The notes beneath the pieces are model-generated. The model was not told the DNA's origin, made no database searches, and saw nothing but the letters and a program-made list of their open reading frames with translations. From Catenovulum sp052056295 (lineage in GTDB: Bacteria; Pseudomonadota; Gammaproteobacteria; Enterobacterales; Alteromonadaceae), in NCBI RefSeq assembly GCF_052056295.1, contig NZ_CP182493.1, forward strand, positions 1,364,001 to 1,428,000: a stretch of DNA of 64,000 nt. The letters are read 5' to 3'. Positions 41,997 to 50,860 of the stretch are shown here, piece by piece. The position numbers were made by a program, and so were the translations under genes. Position 1 is the stretch's first letter; every line of letters starts with the position of its first letter.

Positions 41997-43703
41997 ATGG
42001 CGTTCGAAAAACACTTAAAACATCTTAGAGAACAATTAGCATACCCTAAAATTTCAATACAGTTGAGTGTGTTGGGTTTATTAGCGGGTTTAAGTGCATC
42101 TATTTGTATCGTTGCTTTTCAATGGTGCTTAGAAACTATTCAACTTATTTACCTAGATGAACCAGATAACTTTCAGTCACTCAATGGTGCAGAACGTTTT
42201 TTATTACCTTTAGTAGGTGCGGGCTTAATTGCACTAGTTGGGGTTTTCACCCAATTTAAACACTTTAGGTTAGGTATTCCATTTGTTATTTATCGCCTAA
42301 AAGCTTTTTACGGCATGATGCCTATTCGAAATACCATCAATCAGTTTTTTGGCGGTATTATCGCTATGTCGAGTGGATTTTCGGTTGGGCGAGAAGGCCC
42401 AGCTGTACATCTCGGTGCTGGTGCCTCAAGTTATTTAGGCTCTTGGCTCAAACTGCCATATAACTCAGTGAGAACTTTATCAGCATGCGGTATGGCCGCG
42501 GCTATTGCTGCATCATTTAACACGCCACTTGCAGCTGTTATCTTTGTAATGGAAGTGGTGCTGCGCGAATACAAAACACATATCTTCGTACCTGTTATGC
42601 TGGCTTCTATGGTTGGTGCAACCGCGAATAGATTTGTATTTGGCCATGAACATGATTTAAGTGGTTTAAATATCGAGCTACTGGATATTAATCACTATCC
42701 CTATTTAGTGTTTATGGGCATTTTGGTTGGATGTTTCGCTTTTGCCTTTAATCGCCAACTTATCGAAATAATCCGTTCATTTAAATCAGTAAACATGTTG
42801 CCACGTTTGTTGCTAGCGGGTTTTATCACAGCAATTATTGGGTATTTAGTGCCGCAAGCACTTGGCACTGGCTTAGGTGCAATTACCATAGCACAGGAGC
42901 AAACAGGCAATGCTCAGTTGTTAATGACTGTATTTATCAGTAAGTCATTACTTACTTTATTCGCTATTGGTTTAGGTATACCTGGTGGTGTTATCGGCCC
43001 AATTTTAGGTTTAGGCATGATGTTAGGTACTTTGCTGGCGTTAATGGCGTCAATTTTCATCGGCAATATCAGTGGCTATTCAGATATCTATGGTGTGTTA
43101 GGCCTAGCTGCACTTATGGCCGCCTGTTTAAACGCGCCACTTGCAGCCTTAGTAACTGCACTGGAACTCACCTACAACCCAGATATTGTTGTACCTGCGA
43201 TGCTGGTAATTGTATCTGCACACGTAATATCTAGCCAAATATTCAAAAACCGTTCTTTGTTTATCTTGCAGTTAGAGATGCAAAAGCTCGACTATCAAAC
43301 CCCACCTACCTACGACATATTACAAAAAACCGGTGTACTCGCGGCTATGGAACGCAGCTTTATTTTAGTTAAACGCAAAGACGATATGGTGTTGCGCCGT
43401 GCACTCGATCGCGCGGGGAAACGACCAGTTATTTTACGTGAAGAAGTAGACGGTGGTTTTGTTTTCAAGCAAGTCAGTTATAACGTGTCACTTGATCATC
43501 AACCTGCTTCACCATTTAATTTTGACGAGTTACAAGGTGTTGAATCACGCTATACCCTAGCTGAGCCTTACGAAATTTTGCAACACAAGCGCAGCGGCTC
43601 AGTGTATATTTTTGAAGAAGAATTTGAAAATATAGTAGGTGTAGTGACTTGGGAGCAGCTGAGATTAAGGTTAACTAAAGGTTCGTTTCAGGTAGCAGAA
43701 TGA
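41997..43703 (+). CDS. ClC-family chloride channel/transporter
   Basis: 568 aa: ten or more membrane helices (to about 425) and a C-terminal domain (about 430-568) placed where CBS pairs occur. The gating-glutamate motif SVGREGPAVHLGA is intact. The first selectivity motif GSGIP reads RLGIP, and the third reads GGVIGP instead of GxFxP, so the chloride-coordinating serine is replaced. It may be an exchanger with different anion preference. It overlaps hemJ by 4 bp. Confidence 0.9.
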   Translation: MAFEKHLKHLREQLAYPKISIQLSVLGLLAGLSASICIVAFQWCLETIQLIYLDEPDNFQSLNGAERFLLPLVGAGLIALVGVFTQFKHFRLGIPFVIYRLKAFYGMMPIRNTINQFFGGIIAMSSGFSVGREGPAVHLGAGASSYLGSWLKLPYNSVRTLSACGMAAAIAASFNTPLAAVIFVMEVVLREYKTHIFVPVMLASMVGATANRFVFGHEHDLSGLNIELLDINHYPYLVFMGILVGCFAFAFNRQLIEIIRSFKSVNMLPRLLLAGFITAIIGYLVPQALGTGLGAITIAQEQTGNAQLLMTVFISKSLLTLFAIGLGIPGGVIGPILGLGMMLGTLLALMASIFIGNISGYSDIYGVLGLAALMAACLNAPLAALVTALELTYNPDIVVPAMLVIVSAHVISSQIFKNRSLFILQLEMQKLDYQTPPTYDILQKTGVLAAMERSFILVKRKDDMVLRRALDRAGKRPVILREEVDGGFVFKQVSYNVSLDHQPASPFNFDELQGVESRYTLAEPYEILQHKRSGSVYIFEEEFENIVGVVTWEQLRLRLTKGSFQVAE

Positions 43704-44128
43704 TGATTTTATGGATTAAAGCTTTCCACATTATATTTATGGTCGCTTGGTTTGCTGGTATTTTTTATTTTCCGCGGTTGTTAGTTTACCATGCAGAATC
43801 AACTGAATTAGCCGTCCAGCAACAATTAAAAATAATGGAAAGACGCCTGCTATTTTTTGTTACCCCCTTTGCGATTTTGACTGGAGTATTCGGCGTATGG
43901 CTTATTTATCTGTACGGTTTAGACTGGTTTAAAGTAAGCGGCTGGTTACATACCAAGTTATTACTAATTACGCTGTTGTACGGTTACCACATTTATTGTT
44001 TTAAATTACTAAAAACCTTCCAACAAGATTTGAATCGCCGCAGTGGCCGTTTTTATCGTTTTATCAACGAAATGCCAGTGTTAATTTTATTTGCCGCGGT
44101 TATTTTAGCTGTAGTCAAACCTTATTGA
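43700..44128 (+). CDS. hemJ: Protoporphyrinogen IX oxidase HemJ
   Basis: 142 aa, four membrane helices. Family-defining His10 (KAFHIIFMVAWFAG) and Lys85 region (GWLHTKLLLI) are present, with RLLVYHAES and ERRLLFF between. It oxidises protoporphyrinogen IX to protoporphyrin IX in heme synthesis. Start overlaps the ClC stop (ATGATG), so it is translated together with it. Confidence 0.92.
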   Translation: MMILWIKAFHIIFMVAWFAGIFYFPRLLVYHAESTELAVQQQLKIMERRLLFFVTPFAILTGVFGVWLIYLYGLDWFKVSGWLHTKLLLITLLYGYHIYCFKLLKTFQQDLNRRSGRFYRFINEMPVLILFAAVILAVVKPY

Positions 44129-44163
44129 CCTCAACTCTGAATAACAAGCTATAGTGATTCTTT

Positions 44164-44192
44164 AAGCTACCAAATGGCTAATTTGGTAGCTT
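44164..44192. terminator. Bidirectional hairpin between hemJ and cnoX-like gene
   Basis: AAGCTACCAAAT/ATTTGGTAGCTT, a perfect 12-bp stem with a 5-base loop between two converging genes. T-runs are short, but the position and stem are convincing. Confidence 0.75.
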
Positions 44193-44215
44193 GATAGTGC
44201 AGATCAAACGATAAG

Positions 44216-45097
44216 TTAATACAACAAGCTATAGAGTTTGCGTCTAACTTTAGTTGCAGCAACATCACCTTTAGGCATGGTTGCCAAAATATCCATCAAG
44301 GTTTTTTTCATTTCGCCATCTTGTGCATTTAGATCTTTGACTAAGACAACCATTAACAAATCAAGTGCTTCTTCATTTTGCTGCGCTTGATGTAATTGCA
44401 CAGCCAAACTAATACGTACAGCATGATCTTCTTGATTATTTTCAAGTTGAGCACGTAACCCCTGTATTTCAGGCGTTTCTGCAGCTTGTTTATTTAATTC
44501 TAGCTGTGATAACAACGACTGGTAATAGTCGTCTTGATCAACCATTGTAATACTAGCAAGTAAAGCTTCTGCTTCTTGATTCTGTCCAGTCCCAAGCAAC
44601 ACATGAATTAACGCTTTTTTAATGTCAGCTCTGCTCTCATCAAGCGCTACAGCTTGTTTTGCTAACGGCAAAGCATCGTTAAAATTCTGCGCGTTAATCA
44701 ATTCATTCACTTGGTTGAGTAAATCATCTTCTGGTTTAGGTAAATGCTCAGCAAAAAGTTGCTCTAATTCAGCTACCTCTTTGTCTCCGGCAAAACCGCT
44801 GATACCTTGGCCATCTTTAAATAAAATAACAGTGGGTATTGCCTGTACACCAAATTGCATGGCCAAAGCTTGCATTTGCTGATCTTCACAATTAACTCTA
44901 GCTAAAGTAATAGCATCAGGATACGCCGACAACAGCTTAGTTAATTTTTCAGATAACGAGATACTCTCAGGGCTTTGCTGGGCATAAAAATCAATGACCA
45001 CTAACTTTTGTTGCGAGCCCTGCAATATTACTTGCTGAAAATTTTCTGCGTTAATTTCTACAATATTGTCAGCCGTTACTTGACCAAATGGATCCAC
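44216..45097 (-). CDS. CnoX/YbbN-type thioredoxin-TPR protein
   Basis: 293 aa. Thioredoxin fold (about 10-115) with intact cis-proline loop (VQAIPTVILFKDG), then TPR-like repeats (about 120-290) as in E. coli YbbN/CnoX, a holdase and co-chaperone of GroEL and DnaK. Where thioredoxins have WCGPC this protein has AQQSPES (39-45), with no cysteine in the active site. That fits a chaperone rather than a redox enzyme. E. coli CnoX keeps one cysteine, so this copy has gone further. Confidence 0.87.
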   Translation of the reverse strand: MDPFGQVTADNIVEINAENFQQVILQGSQQKLVVIDFYAQQSPESISLSEKLTKLLSAYPDAITLARVNCEDQQMQALAMQFGVQAIPTVILFKDGQGISGFAGDKEVAELEQLFAEHLPKPEDDLLNQVNELINAQNFNDALPLAKQAVALDESRADIKKALIHVLLGTGQNQEAEALLASITMVDQDDYYQSLLSQLELNKQAAETPEIQGLRAQLENNQEDHAVRISLAVQLHQAQQNEEALDLLMVVLVKDLNAQDGEMKKTLMDILATMPKGDVAATKVRRKLYSLLY

Positions 45098-45169
45098 TTT
45101 TTCTACTCACTCAATATATTTCTAAATTATAAAAGCTAACATGGGTGCAACTTTGCCATTTATCAATGG

Positions 45170-46249
45170 TTATTTGATAGCACCAGGGCGTGATAATAAT
45201 TTCACGAGTGCCGGGCCTATATGTTGCAGTGGCAACAAATCATCAGTCGCGCCAACTTTAAATGCTGCGCCCGGCATGCCCCACACCACACTGGTTTTTT
45301 CATCTTGAGCTAAGGTTATTTGCCCTGCTAAACGCATGTTTAATAACGCTTGTGCGCCATCTGCGCCCATGCCAGTTAACATCACACCTATTGCTTTGTT
45401 TGTACCTAGCTGCGCAATTGAGTTAAATAACACTTCAACCGAAGGTTTATGCCGATTAACCGGCTCTGTATTATGCAAACGACAAAAATACTCACCTGCT
45501 TTGCTTTCAACCGACATATGCAAATCACCTGGTGCAAGATAAATACAGCCGTTTTCGATTTTTTGCCTATCGTGTGCTTCATACACTGTCATGGCACATA
45601 TCGAATCTAAACGCTTAGCAAAAGAGGTAGCAAACATTGCCGGAATATGCTGGGTTATCACAATAGGTGGCATATTGGCTGGTAAATCACAAACTACTCG
45701 TTTAATTGCTTCTGTCCCACCTGTTGATGCACCAATTGCGATGATATGACCGGCTTTAAACAGATGATTAGTCTGAGGCTTTTGTTTAATCGGCGTTGCT
45801 TGCTGCTTATCATTGGCAATTAACCTCAACATTGCCTCTTTACTTTTGGCTGCATTTAATACTTTTTGGCAAACTTCGTTTGCATAGTGAGTTAATTGCG
45901 ACATGTCTGTTGTTGCTGGTTTAGCAATATAATCCAGCGCCCCCAGTTCAAGTGCAGTTAAAGTGGCCGGTGCACCTTTTTCGGTTAGGGTGGAAATCAT
46001 CACCACTGGCATAGGGCGTAAACGCATCAAGTTGCGCAAAAAAGCAATGCCATTCATTTTTGGCATTTCAATATCTAGAGTCAGAACATCTGGGTTAAGC
46101 TGTTTTACTTTTTCTCGTGCTTGATACGGGTCTTCTGCACACCCAACCACCTCTAGCTCTTCATGCAACGCTAAAACTTGTTGTAAAAAATGTCGCATCA
46201 ATTCTGAGTCATCTACTATCAATACTCGGTATTTTCGCACTTTTGCCAC
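45170..46249 (-). CDS. cheB: Chemotaxis protein-glutamate methylesterase CheB
   Basis: 359 aa. N-terminal receiver with phosphoacceptor aspartate in LTLDIEMPKMNG, then the esterase with catalytic Ser (IGASTGGTEAIK), His (VITQHIPAMF) and Asp (MTGMGADGAQAL). When phosphorylated by CheA it removes methyl groups from (and deamidates) chemoreceptors. The last gene of a cheR-cheD-cheB operon, 3 bp after cheD. Confidence 0.95.
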   Translation of the reverse strand: MAKVRKYRVLIVDDSELMRHFLQQVLALHEELEVVGCAEDPYQAREKVKQLNPDVLTLDIEMPKMNGIAFLRNLMRLRPMPVVMISTLTEKGAPATLTALELGALDYIAKPATTDMSQLTHYANEVCQKVLNAAKSKEAMLRLIANDKQQATPIKQKPQTNHLFKAGHIIAIGASTGGTEAIKRVVCDLPANMPPIVITQHIPAMFATSFAKRLDSICAMTVYEAHDRQKIENGCIYLAPGDLHMSVESKAGEYFCRLHNTEPVNRHKPSVEVLFNSIAQLGTNKAIGVMLTGMGADGAQALLNMRLAGQITLAQDEKTSVVWGMPGAAFKVGATDDLLPLQHIGPALVKLLSRPGAIK

Positions 46250-46252
46250 CCT

Positions 46253-46879
46253 TTAGAACAATTCTATATCCGAACTATCATCTTGCTCGGCAATATCATT
46301 AAAGTAAGCTGTTTCACGTTGCTCAATTGTATCATTATGCAGTGCTTTTAACCTTTTAACTTTAGCCACACCACTATTCGGGTGAAAAAGCACTTTTCTT
46401 GGCCATGGCCCACCCACATCATGTGATACCACGGGAATTTCTTCGTTACGCAAATAATGACGAATAAAATCTATATTGCCTAATCCAACGTCCGACATTC
46501 GCGCAACAATTTTTCCACCACCAAATACTTTAGCGAGCAGATTACTTCGTATACCACCATTTTTTATAATTTCATTGATTAAAAATTCCATTGCCCAATG
46601 GCCATAACGACATGAATAACTCATTTCATTGCTCCAGTCGTCTGGCATATGGTGCAACCCTTTTACTGGCAACATAAAGTGGTTCATACCACCAATTCCT
46701 AATTTTTCATCCCATATGCAAGCGGAAATACACGAACCTAATACAGTTGACACCAGCTCATTCTCGCGCGTCACATACAATTCACCGGGTAAAATTTTAG
46801 CAACAACAATATGACGACTTTTATCAACATAACGTTTGATTGAATCGAACCCTTTAATAGCGGGTCTAACTTCTAACAT
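46253..46879 (-). CDS. cheD: Chemoreceptor glutamine deamidase CheD
   Basis: 208 aa. Active-site motif VLGSCISACIWDEKLGIGGMNHFMLP holds the catalytic cysteine and histidine. NGGIRSNLLAKVFGGG follows. It converts specific receptor glutamines to glutamate, adjusting sensitivity. It lies 2 bp after cheR. The N-terminal 25 residues are longer than in many homologues but the operon spacing supports the ATG at 46879. Confidence 0.93.
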   Translation of the reverse strand: MLEVRPAIKGFDSIKRYVDKSRHIVVAKILPGELYVTRENELVSTVLGSCISACIWDEKLGIGGMNHFMLPVKGLHHMPDDWSNEMSYSCRYGHWAMEFLINEIIKNGGIRSNLLAKVFGGGKIVARMSDVGLGNIDFIRHYLRNEEIPVVSHDVGGPWPRKVLFHPNSGVAKVKRLKALHNDTIEQRETAYFNDIAEQDDSSDIELF

Positions 46880-46881
46880 AA

Positions 46882-47709
46882 CTATCCTTGCTTCTGATAT
46901 ATAGTTTGACCCAAAGGTTTAAACTCAGTGACATCGCGGCTCATAGTTTCTGAGTGCCCCATAAATAAATAACCATTCGGTTTTAAGTATTGTGCATAAC
47001 GGCGAATTAATTGATTTTTGGTTGCAAGATCAAAATAAATCACTACGTTGCGGCAAAAAATAACATCAAACAATCCTTTCATCGGCCAGGATGGTTGTAA
47101 TAAATTTAAGCGCTTAATATGGACTAACTGGCGTACTGAATTATTCACCGACAGTAATGAGCCTTCATCGTTTTTTTCAAAATATTTTAACCCAAGTGGT
47201 ATTTGGCTAGTTTCTAACTTTCGTCGATCGTATTGGGCATTTTTTGCGGTATTTAATACGTTTGAATCTAAGTCGGTTGCAAGAATTTTGCAGTCCCACT
47301 GTTTTAGATTAATGCTGTCAGTTAGTGTCATCGCAATTGAATAGGGTTCTTCACCCGTTGAACAGCCTGCCGACCAAATACGAATTTTTCGGTTCATATT
47401 TTTGTCATGTTGCCACTGTGTTTGCGCTAGTTTTTTTAAAAACTCAAAATGGTGATTTTCTCGAAAAAACGAAGTTAAATTGGTAGTTAGCGCGTTGACA
47501 AAGCTTGAGAGTTCTTGCTCTGAGTGGTTTTCAAGATAGTCGCAATACTGTTTAAAGTTAACTAGTTTTAATTGGCGAATACGCCGCGATAGTCGCGAGT
47601 AGACCATTTCTTTTTTGTGTTCACCTAGCACTATGCCCGCATGGGTATAAAGCTGCTTTTTTATATAATCAAAATCAGCAGCTGTCATATCAAATTCATG
47701 TTGATGCAA
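46882..47709 (-). CDS. cheR: Chemoreceptor methyltransferase CheR
   Basis: 275 aa. N-terminal helical domain, then a SAM-binding domain with WSAGCSTGEEPYSIAM, LATDLDSNVL and the CheR hallmark DVIFCRNVVIYFD. It methylates receptor glutamates. It leads the cheR-cheD-cheB operon. The kinase, scaffold and receptor genes are not in the window, so this is an isolated adaptation module. Confidence 0.95.
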   Translation of the reverse strand: MHQHEFDMTAADFDYIKKQLYTHAGIVLGEHKKEMVYSRLSRRIRQLKLVNFKQYCDYLENHSEQELSSFVNALTTNLTSFFRENHHFEFLKKLAQTQWQHDKNMNRKIRIWSAGCSTGEEPYSIAMTLTDSINLKQWDCKILATDLDSNVLNTAKNAQYDRRKLETSQIPLGLKYFEKNDEGSLLSVNNSVRQLVHIKRLNLLQPSWPMKGLFDVIFCRNVVIYFDLATKNQLIRRYAQYLKPNGYLFMGHSETMSRDVTEFKPLGQTIYQKQG

Positions 47710-47802
47710 GGGCTTCTTTCCTTTGAATTTTAGATAGTTGTTTACCTTAAACTAAGCATAGAAGCCTTTTGCTAATGCGACAAACTGCTGAGCTAAATTA
47801 TT

Positions 47803-48048
47803 TTAGCCGCCGGTCACAGGTGGAAAGAATGCGACTTCATCTCCCGATTGAATTTGTGTTTTATCCTGCGCCATATTTTGGTTAACCGCCACTAACAAGC
47901 GCTTTTGCTGCAAAGCAGTTTTCCACTCAGGATTATGTGAAATCAATAAATCTTTCAATTGTTCAACAGTGCTTGATTGCAGCTCAACTTCAACACTTTC
48001 TCGACCTAAATTTTCACGTAACTGAGCAAAAAATAGAACTTTTATCAT
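47803..48048 (-). CDS. moaD: Molybdopterin synthase small subunit MoaD
   Basis: 81 aa, ubiquitin-like fold ending in the essential diglycine (VAFFPPVTGG). As thiocarboxylate it donates sulphur to precursor Z in the MoaD-MoaE synthase. It begins 2 bp after moaC. The large subunit gene moaE, which normally follows, is absent: the next gene is cheR, 93 bp on. Confidence 0.93.
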   Translation of the reverse strand: MIKVLFFAQLRENLGRESVEVELQSSTVEQLKDLLISHNPEWKTALQQKRLLVAVNQNMAQDKTQIQSGDEVAFFPPVTGG

Positions 48049-48050
48049 AA

Positions 48051-48548
48051 TTAACTCTCTTGCTCATTGTCTGTCTGCGCTAGTTGCCAACCACCAGACT
48101 TACCACCAGATTTGGCTAGAACTTTGGTGTCAACTATCTGCATATGCTTATCTACCGCTTTGCACATATCATATATGGTTAATGCAGCAACCGATGCCGC
48201 AGTTAACGCTTCCATTTCCACACCCGTTTGCCCTGTTAATTTACACATGGTCAGTACTTTAATACTGCAGTTGCTTTGCTCGATTTCAAAATCAACTTGT
48301 ACTTTAGACAACATTAGCGGATGGCACAAAGGGATTAAATCTGCGCATTTTTTTGCAGCCTGAATACCAGCGATTCGTGCAATAGCAAATACGTCGCCTT
48401 TTTTATGTTTACCTTGTGTCAGCAAATCGAAAGCTTCAGCTGACATTTTAATCACAGCTTGAGCATGGGCTTGACGTACACTAGGTATTTTTTCACTAAC
48501 ATCAACCATGTTAGCTTCACCACGTTCATTTAAATGGGTTAACGCCAT
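48051..48548 (-). CDS. moaC: Cyclic pyranopterin monophosphate synthase MoaC
   Basis: 165 aa. It has the opening LTHLNERGEANMVDVSEK and active-site motifs IPLCHPL and EMEALTAASVAALTIYDMCKAVDK, as in the family. With MoaA it converts GTP to cyclic pyranopterin monophosphate. Middle of the moaA-mobA-moaB-moaC-moaD operon. Confidence 0.96.
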   Translation of the reverse strand: MALTHLNERGEANMVDVSEKIPSVRQAHAQAVIKMSAEAFDLLTQGKHKKGDVFAIARIAGIQAAKKCADLIPLCHPLMLSKVQVDFEIEQSNCSIKVLTMCKLTGQTGVEMEALTAASVAALTIYDMCKAVDKHMQIVDTKVLAKSGGKSGGWQLAQTDNEQES

Positions 48549-48560
48549 TTTATACCTCTA

Positions 48561-49103
48561 TTATTGTCGAGATGGGCAAGGGCCAATATTGACTGCTTTT
48601 AGTTGGCCTACAAAGTTGCAAGGTTTGTGTGAAGCATCTAGTTGGCTGCGAATAATGCCATCCCAACCAGTCCGGCACGCGCCTGTAGAGCCAGGCAAAC
48701 AAAATATCGCCACTCCATTGGCTAATCCAGCGACTGCGCGTGATTGAATGGTAGAAGTGCCAATGTCTTGATAAGAAATTTGTCTGAATAACTCACCAAA
48801 ACCTTCAACTTCTTTGTCAAATAATGGTTTAACCGCCTCAGGTGTAGAGTCGCGCCCAGTAAAACCTGTGCCTCCAGTACAAATAACAGCTTGTACGTCG
48901 CTTGATGCAATCCATTCAGATAATACAGCGCGGATTTGGTAAATATCATCTTTAACAATTTTGCGACCGACCACTTTATGGCCAGTTTCTTCAGCAGCCT
49001 GCTGCAAGTATTCTCCAGACGTATCAGTGGTAAAATCTCGTGTATCAGAAATCGTTAATACTGCAATATTTAAAGGTTCAAAAGGACGTGATACTTTTGC
49101 CAT
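48561..49103 (-). CDS. moaB: Molybdenum cofactor protein MoaB
   Basis: 180 aa of the MogA/MoaB/CinA fold: AVLTISDTRDFTTDTSGEYL, ICTGGTGFTGRDSTPEAV and FCLPGSTGACRTGWD. It probably adenylates molybdopterin or plays an accessory role. MoaB is not essential in E. coli. It lies 12 bp from moaC and 2 bp from mobA. Confidence 0.94.
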   Translation of the reverse strand: MAKVSRPFEPLNIAVLTISDTRDFTTDTSGEYLQQAAEETGHKVVGRKIVKDDIYQIRAVLSEWIASSDVQAVICTGGTGFTGRDSTPEAVKPLFDKEVEGFGELFRQISYQDIGTSTIQSRAVAGLANGVAIFCLPGSTGACRTGWDGIIRSQLDASHKPCNFVGQLKAVNIGPCPSRQ

Positions 49104-49105
49104 GA

Positions 49106-49735
49106 TTAATTCCTATTCGCTAAATAAGTTTGCCATTGTTCTGGGGTATTAAGATTAATCAGACGGCTTAATTGTCCGCCCTTTATTTCAACACTCGCCG
49201 CTGACATTTGATTTAATAAGTTTCGAAACGATCTTTCTTTTGCAGGCCTTAGCATAAGCTGATTTAGCAATGCCTGTAATTGCGCTAGATCATAAAAAAC
49301 CACAGGTAAAAAGTGTTGTGCGAAGTAACATGCACTACTTTGCTGGTTAGAATATTTTATTAGCTGCTGCAAGTCGGTTACCTCTAACGCTGGCATATCT
49401 ATAGGTAACACTAATAATTGGGTATTTGGCTTGTTATCAAAGTGCGAAACTTGCGGTAAACAGGCCTGTATACCTGCAAGCGGCCCTTGGTATTCCATTG
49501 GATCGTAGATGACTTTTGCTTGAGCTCTATTAGATACAAGCATCTCAGCTAAGGTTAAATCGTTTGTTTGCTGCTGATAAGGCCGCGAGATATACACCTG
49601 CTCAGCGGCTAATTCAGCCACTAGCGCCAGCATATGTTTCAGTAGGGTTTGATGTTTATCTATGCTTAACTGTGCCTTGTCTTGACCCATGCGGCTAGAA
49701 CGGCCACCAGCCAAAATTAATACATGCAGCGACAT
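49106..49735 (-). CDS. mobA: Molybdenum cofactor guanylyltransferase MobA
   Basis: 209 aa. Nucleotidyltransferase opening LILAGGRSSRMGQDKAQL (GTP-binding and Mg site), and LLVLPIDMPALE with the metal aspartate. It attaches GMP to the molybdenum cofactor to make bis-MGD for the DMSO-reductase family. Its presence inside a moa operon shows the cell needs the dinucleotide form. Confidence 0.92.
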   Translation of the reverse strand: MSLHVLILAGGRSSRMGQDKAQLSIDKHQTLLKHMLALVAELAAEQVYISRPYQQQTNDLTLAEMLVSNRAQAKVIYDPMEYQGPLAGIQACLPQVSHFDNKPNTQLLVLPIDMPALEVTDLQQLIKYSNQQSSACYFAQHFLPVVFYDLAQLQALLNQLMLRPAKERSFRNLLNQMSAASVEIKGGQLSRLINLNTPEQWQTYLANRN

Positions 49736-49749
49736 TTATTCCAATTCCT

Positions 49750-50724
49750 TTAGCCACCTAACATAGCTAGATGCTGAGTTCCGCCGGTTATGCCTTGCTG
49801 TAAATAATGACTCGGCGCTTTATCGCCCAAGTAGCTTTGCAATAACTGCATTAATTCCGGCTGTTGCTGTTCGTCCTGCAGATACTGTCGAATATCTATA
49901 CCTGCTTCGGAAAACAAACATAAATGGAGTTTGCCCAAAGCACTAATACGCAGCCTATTGCAAGTTGCACAAAAGTCTTTGCTATAGGGCATAATTAAAC
50001 CAACACGCCCTTGATAGTCTGGGTGGTAGAATTCCTCGGCGGGGCCAGCTGATTTATCACGAATAACCGGAGACCAAGCTTGCTGTAACAAACTTTGTTT
50101 AATGTCAGTGCCACTGATGTGATTCTGTTTAAAAAATTGCAGATTATCGCCAGTTTGCATTAACTCGATAAATCTTAAGGTGTAAGGCTTATCTTTTAAC
50201 CAATCAATGTAAGTTTGCACGTCATTGCCGTTATATTGGCGCATCAGTACAGCGTTAATCTTGATTTTTTTCAGCCCAAGTTGTTGTGCTTTGTCTAAGC
50301 CGGCCAAAATACTTTTTAACTTATCGTGGCCAGTGATCGCGTTAAACATATTAGGGTCTAAACTATCAATAGATACATTAAGCGAAGTTAAACCCGCCTT
50401 AACCCATTTAGCAATATTGCGTTCTAAGTTGAATCCATTTGTGGTTAAAGCAACATCTGTGATACCAGCTTGTTCTCGGCACAGCTTAATGATTTGCGGT
50501 AAATCTTTGCGCAGAGCGGGTTCTCCACCTGTAATGCGGATTTTGCTGGTGCCGAGTTTGGCAAAAGTACTGACTAAATTGCCAATTTCTGCTGTGGACA
50601 GAAAGTCACGAGGTGTATCGCACTGATAACCATCAGGCAAACAATAGGTGCACTTGAAGTTGCACACATCTGTGATCGACAGGCGAAGGTAATGAAATTT
50701 TCGCCCCATTTTATCTTGTAACAT
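49750..50724 (-). CDS. moaA: GTP 3',8-cyclase MoaA
   Basis: 324 aa from the ATG at 50724 (AAAGG five bases upstream) rather than the GTG two codons earlier. N-terminal radical-SAM cluster CNFKCTYCLPDGY, second cluster cysteines in CATCNRLR and LHLCLFSE, but no C-terminal GG as MoaA usually has (ends MLGG, which fits). First gene of the molybdenum-cofactor operon, behind a candidate riboswitch. Confidence 0.96.
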   Translation of the reverse strand: MLQDKMGRKFHYLRLSITDVCNFKCTYCLPDGYQCDTPRDFLSTAEIGNLVSTFAKLGTSKIRITGGEPALRKDLPQIIKLCREQAGITDVALTTNGFNLERNIAKWVKAGLTSLNVSIDSLDPNMFNAITGHDKLKSILAGLDKAQQLGLKKIKINAVLMRQYNGNDVQTYIDWLKDKPYTLRFIELMQTGDNLQFFKQNHISGTDIKQSLLQQAWSPVIRDKSAGPAEEFYHPDYQGRVGLIMPYSKDFCATCNRLRISALGKLHLCLFSEAGIDIRQYLQDEQQQPELMQLLQSYLGDKAPSHYLQQGITGGTQHLAMLGG

Positions 50725-50728
50725 AAAC

Positions 50729-50860
50729 ACCTTTCCAAATGCGGGAGGCTAGAATATTTCTACGCTAACCCTGGCAAAATTTTGAGTTTGATTAACAAAC
50801 CCTCATTTGCGGCCTAATTTGCATATCTGCGGACTTAGCTTATTAGGCTTCGGAGTTTTA
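50729..50860 (-). promoter_or_regulatory. Candidate molybdenum-cofactor (Moco) riboswitch
   Basis: The leader immediately before moaA folds into a set of stems on the minus strand: GCCTAAT/ATTAGGC (50848-50842 with 50818-50812), GGGTTTG/CAAACTC with one wobble (50802-50796 with 50790-50784), TAGAA/TTCTA (50762-50758 with 50754-50750), and long-range CAAATG/CATTTG (50809-50804 with 50741-50736). The last stem ends at the ribosome site. The boundary words CTCCGAAGCC and CCTCCCGC...GGAAAGG resemble my memory of the Moco RNA motif found before moaA in gammaproteobacteria. The fold is seen and the class is inferred. Confidence 0.6.

Noticed and set aside
50225..50626. 133-aa antisense frame over moaA
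   Set aside because: moaA is clear by its two iron-sulphur motifs. The antisense frame has none.
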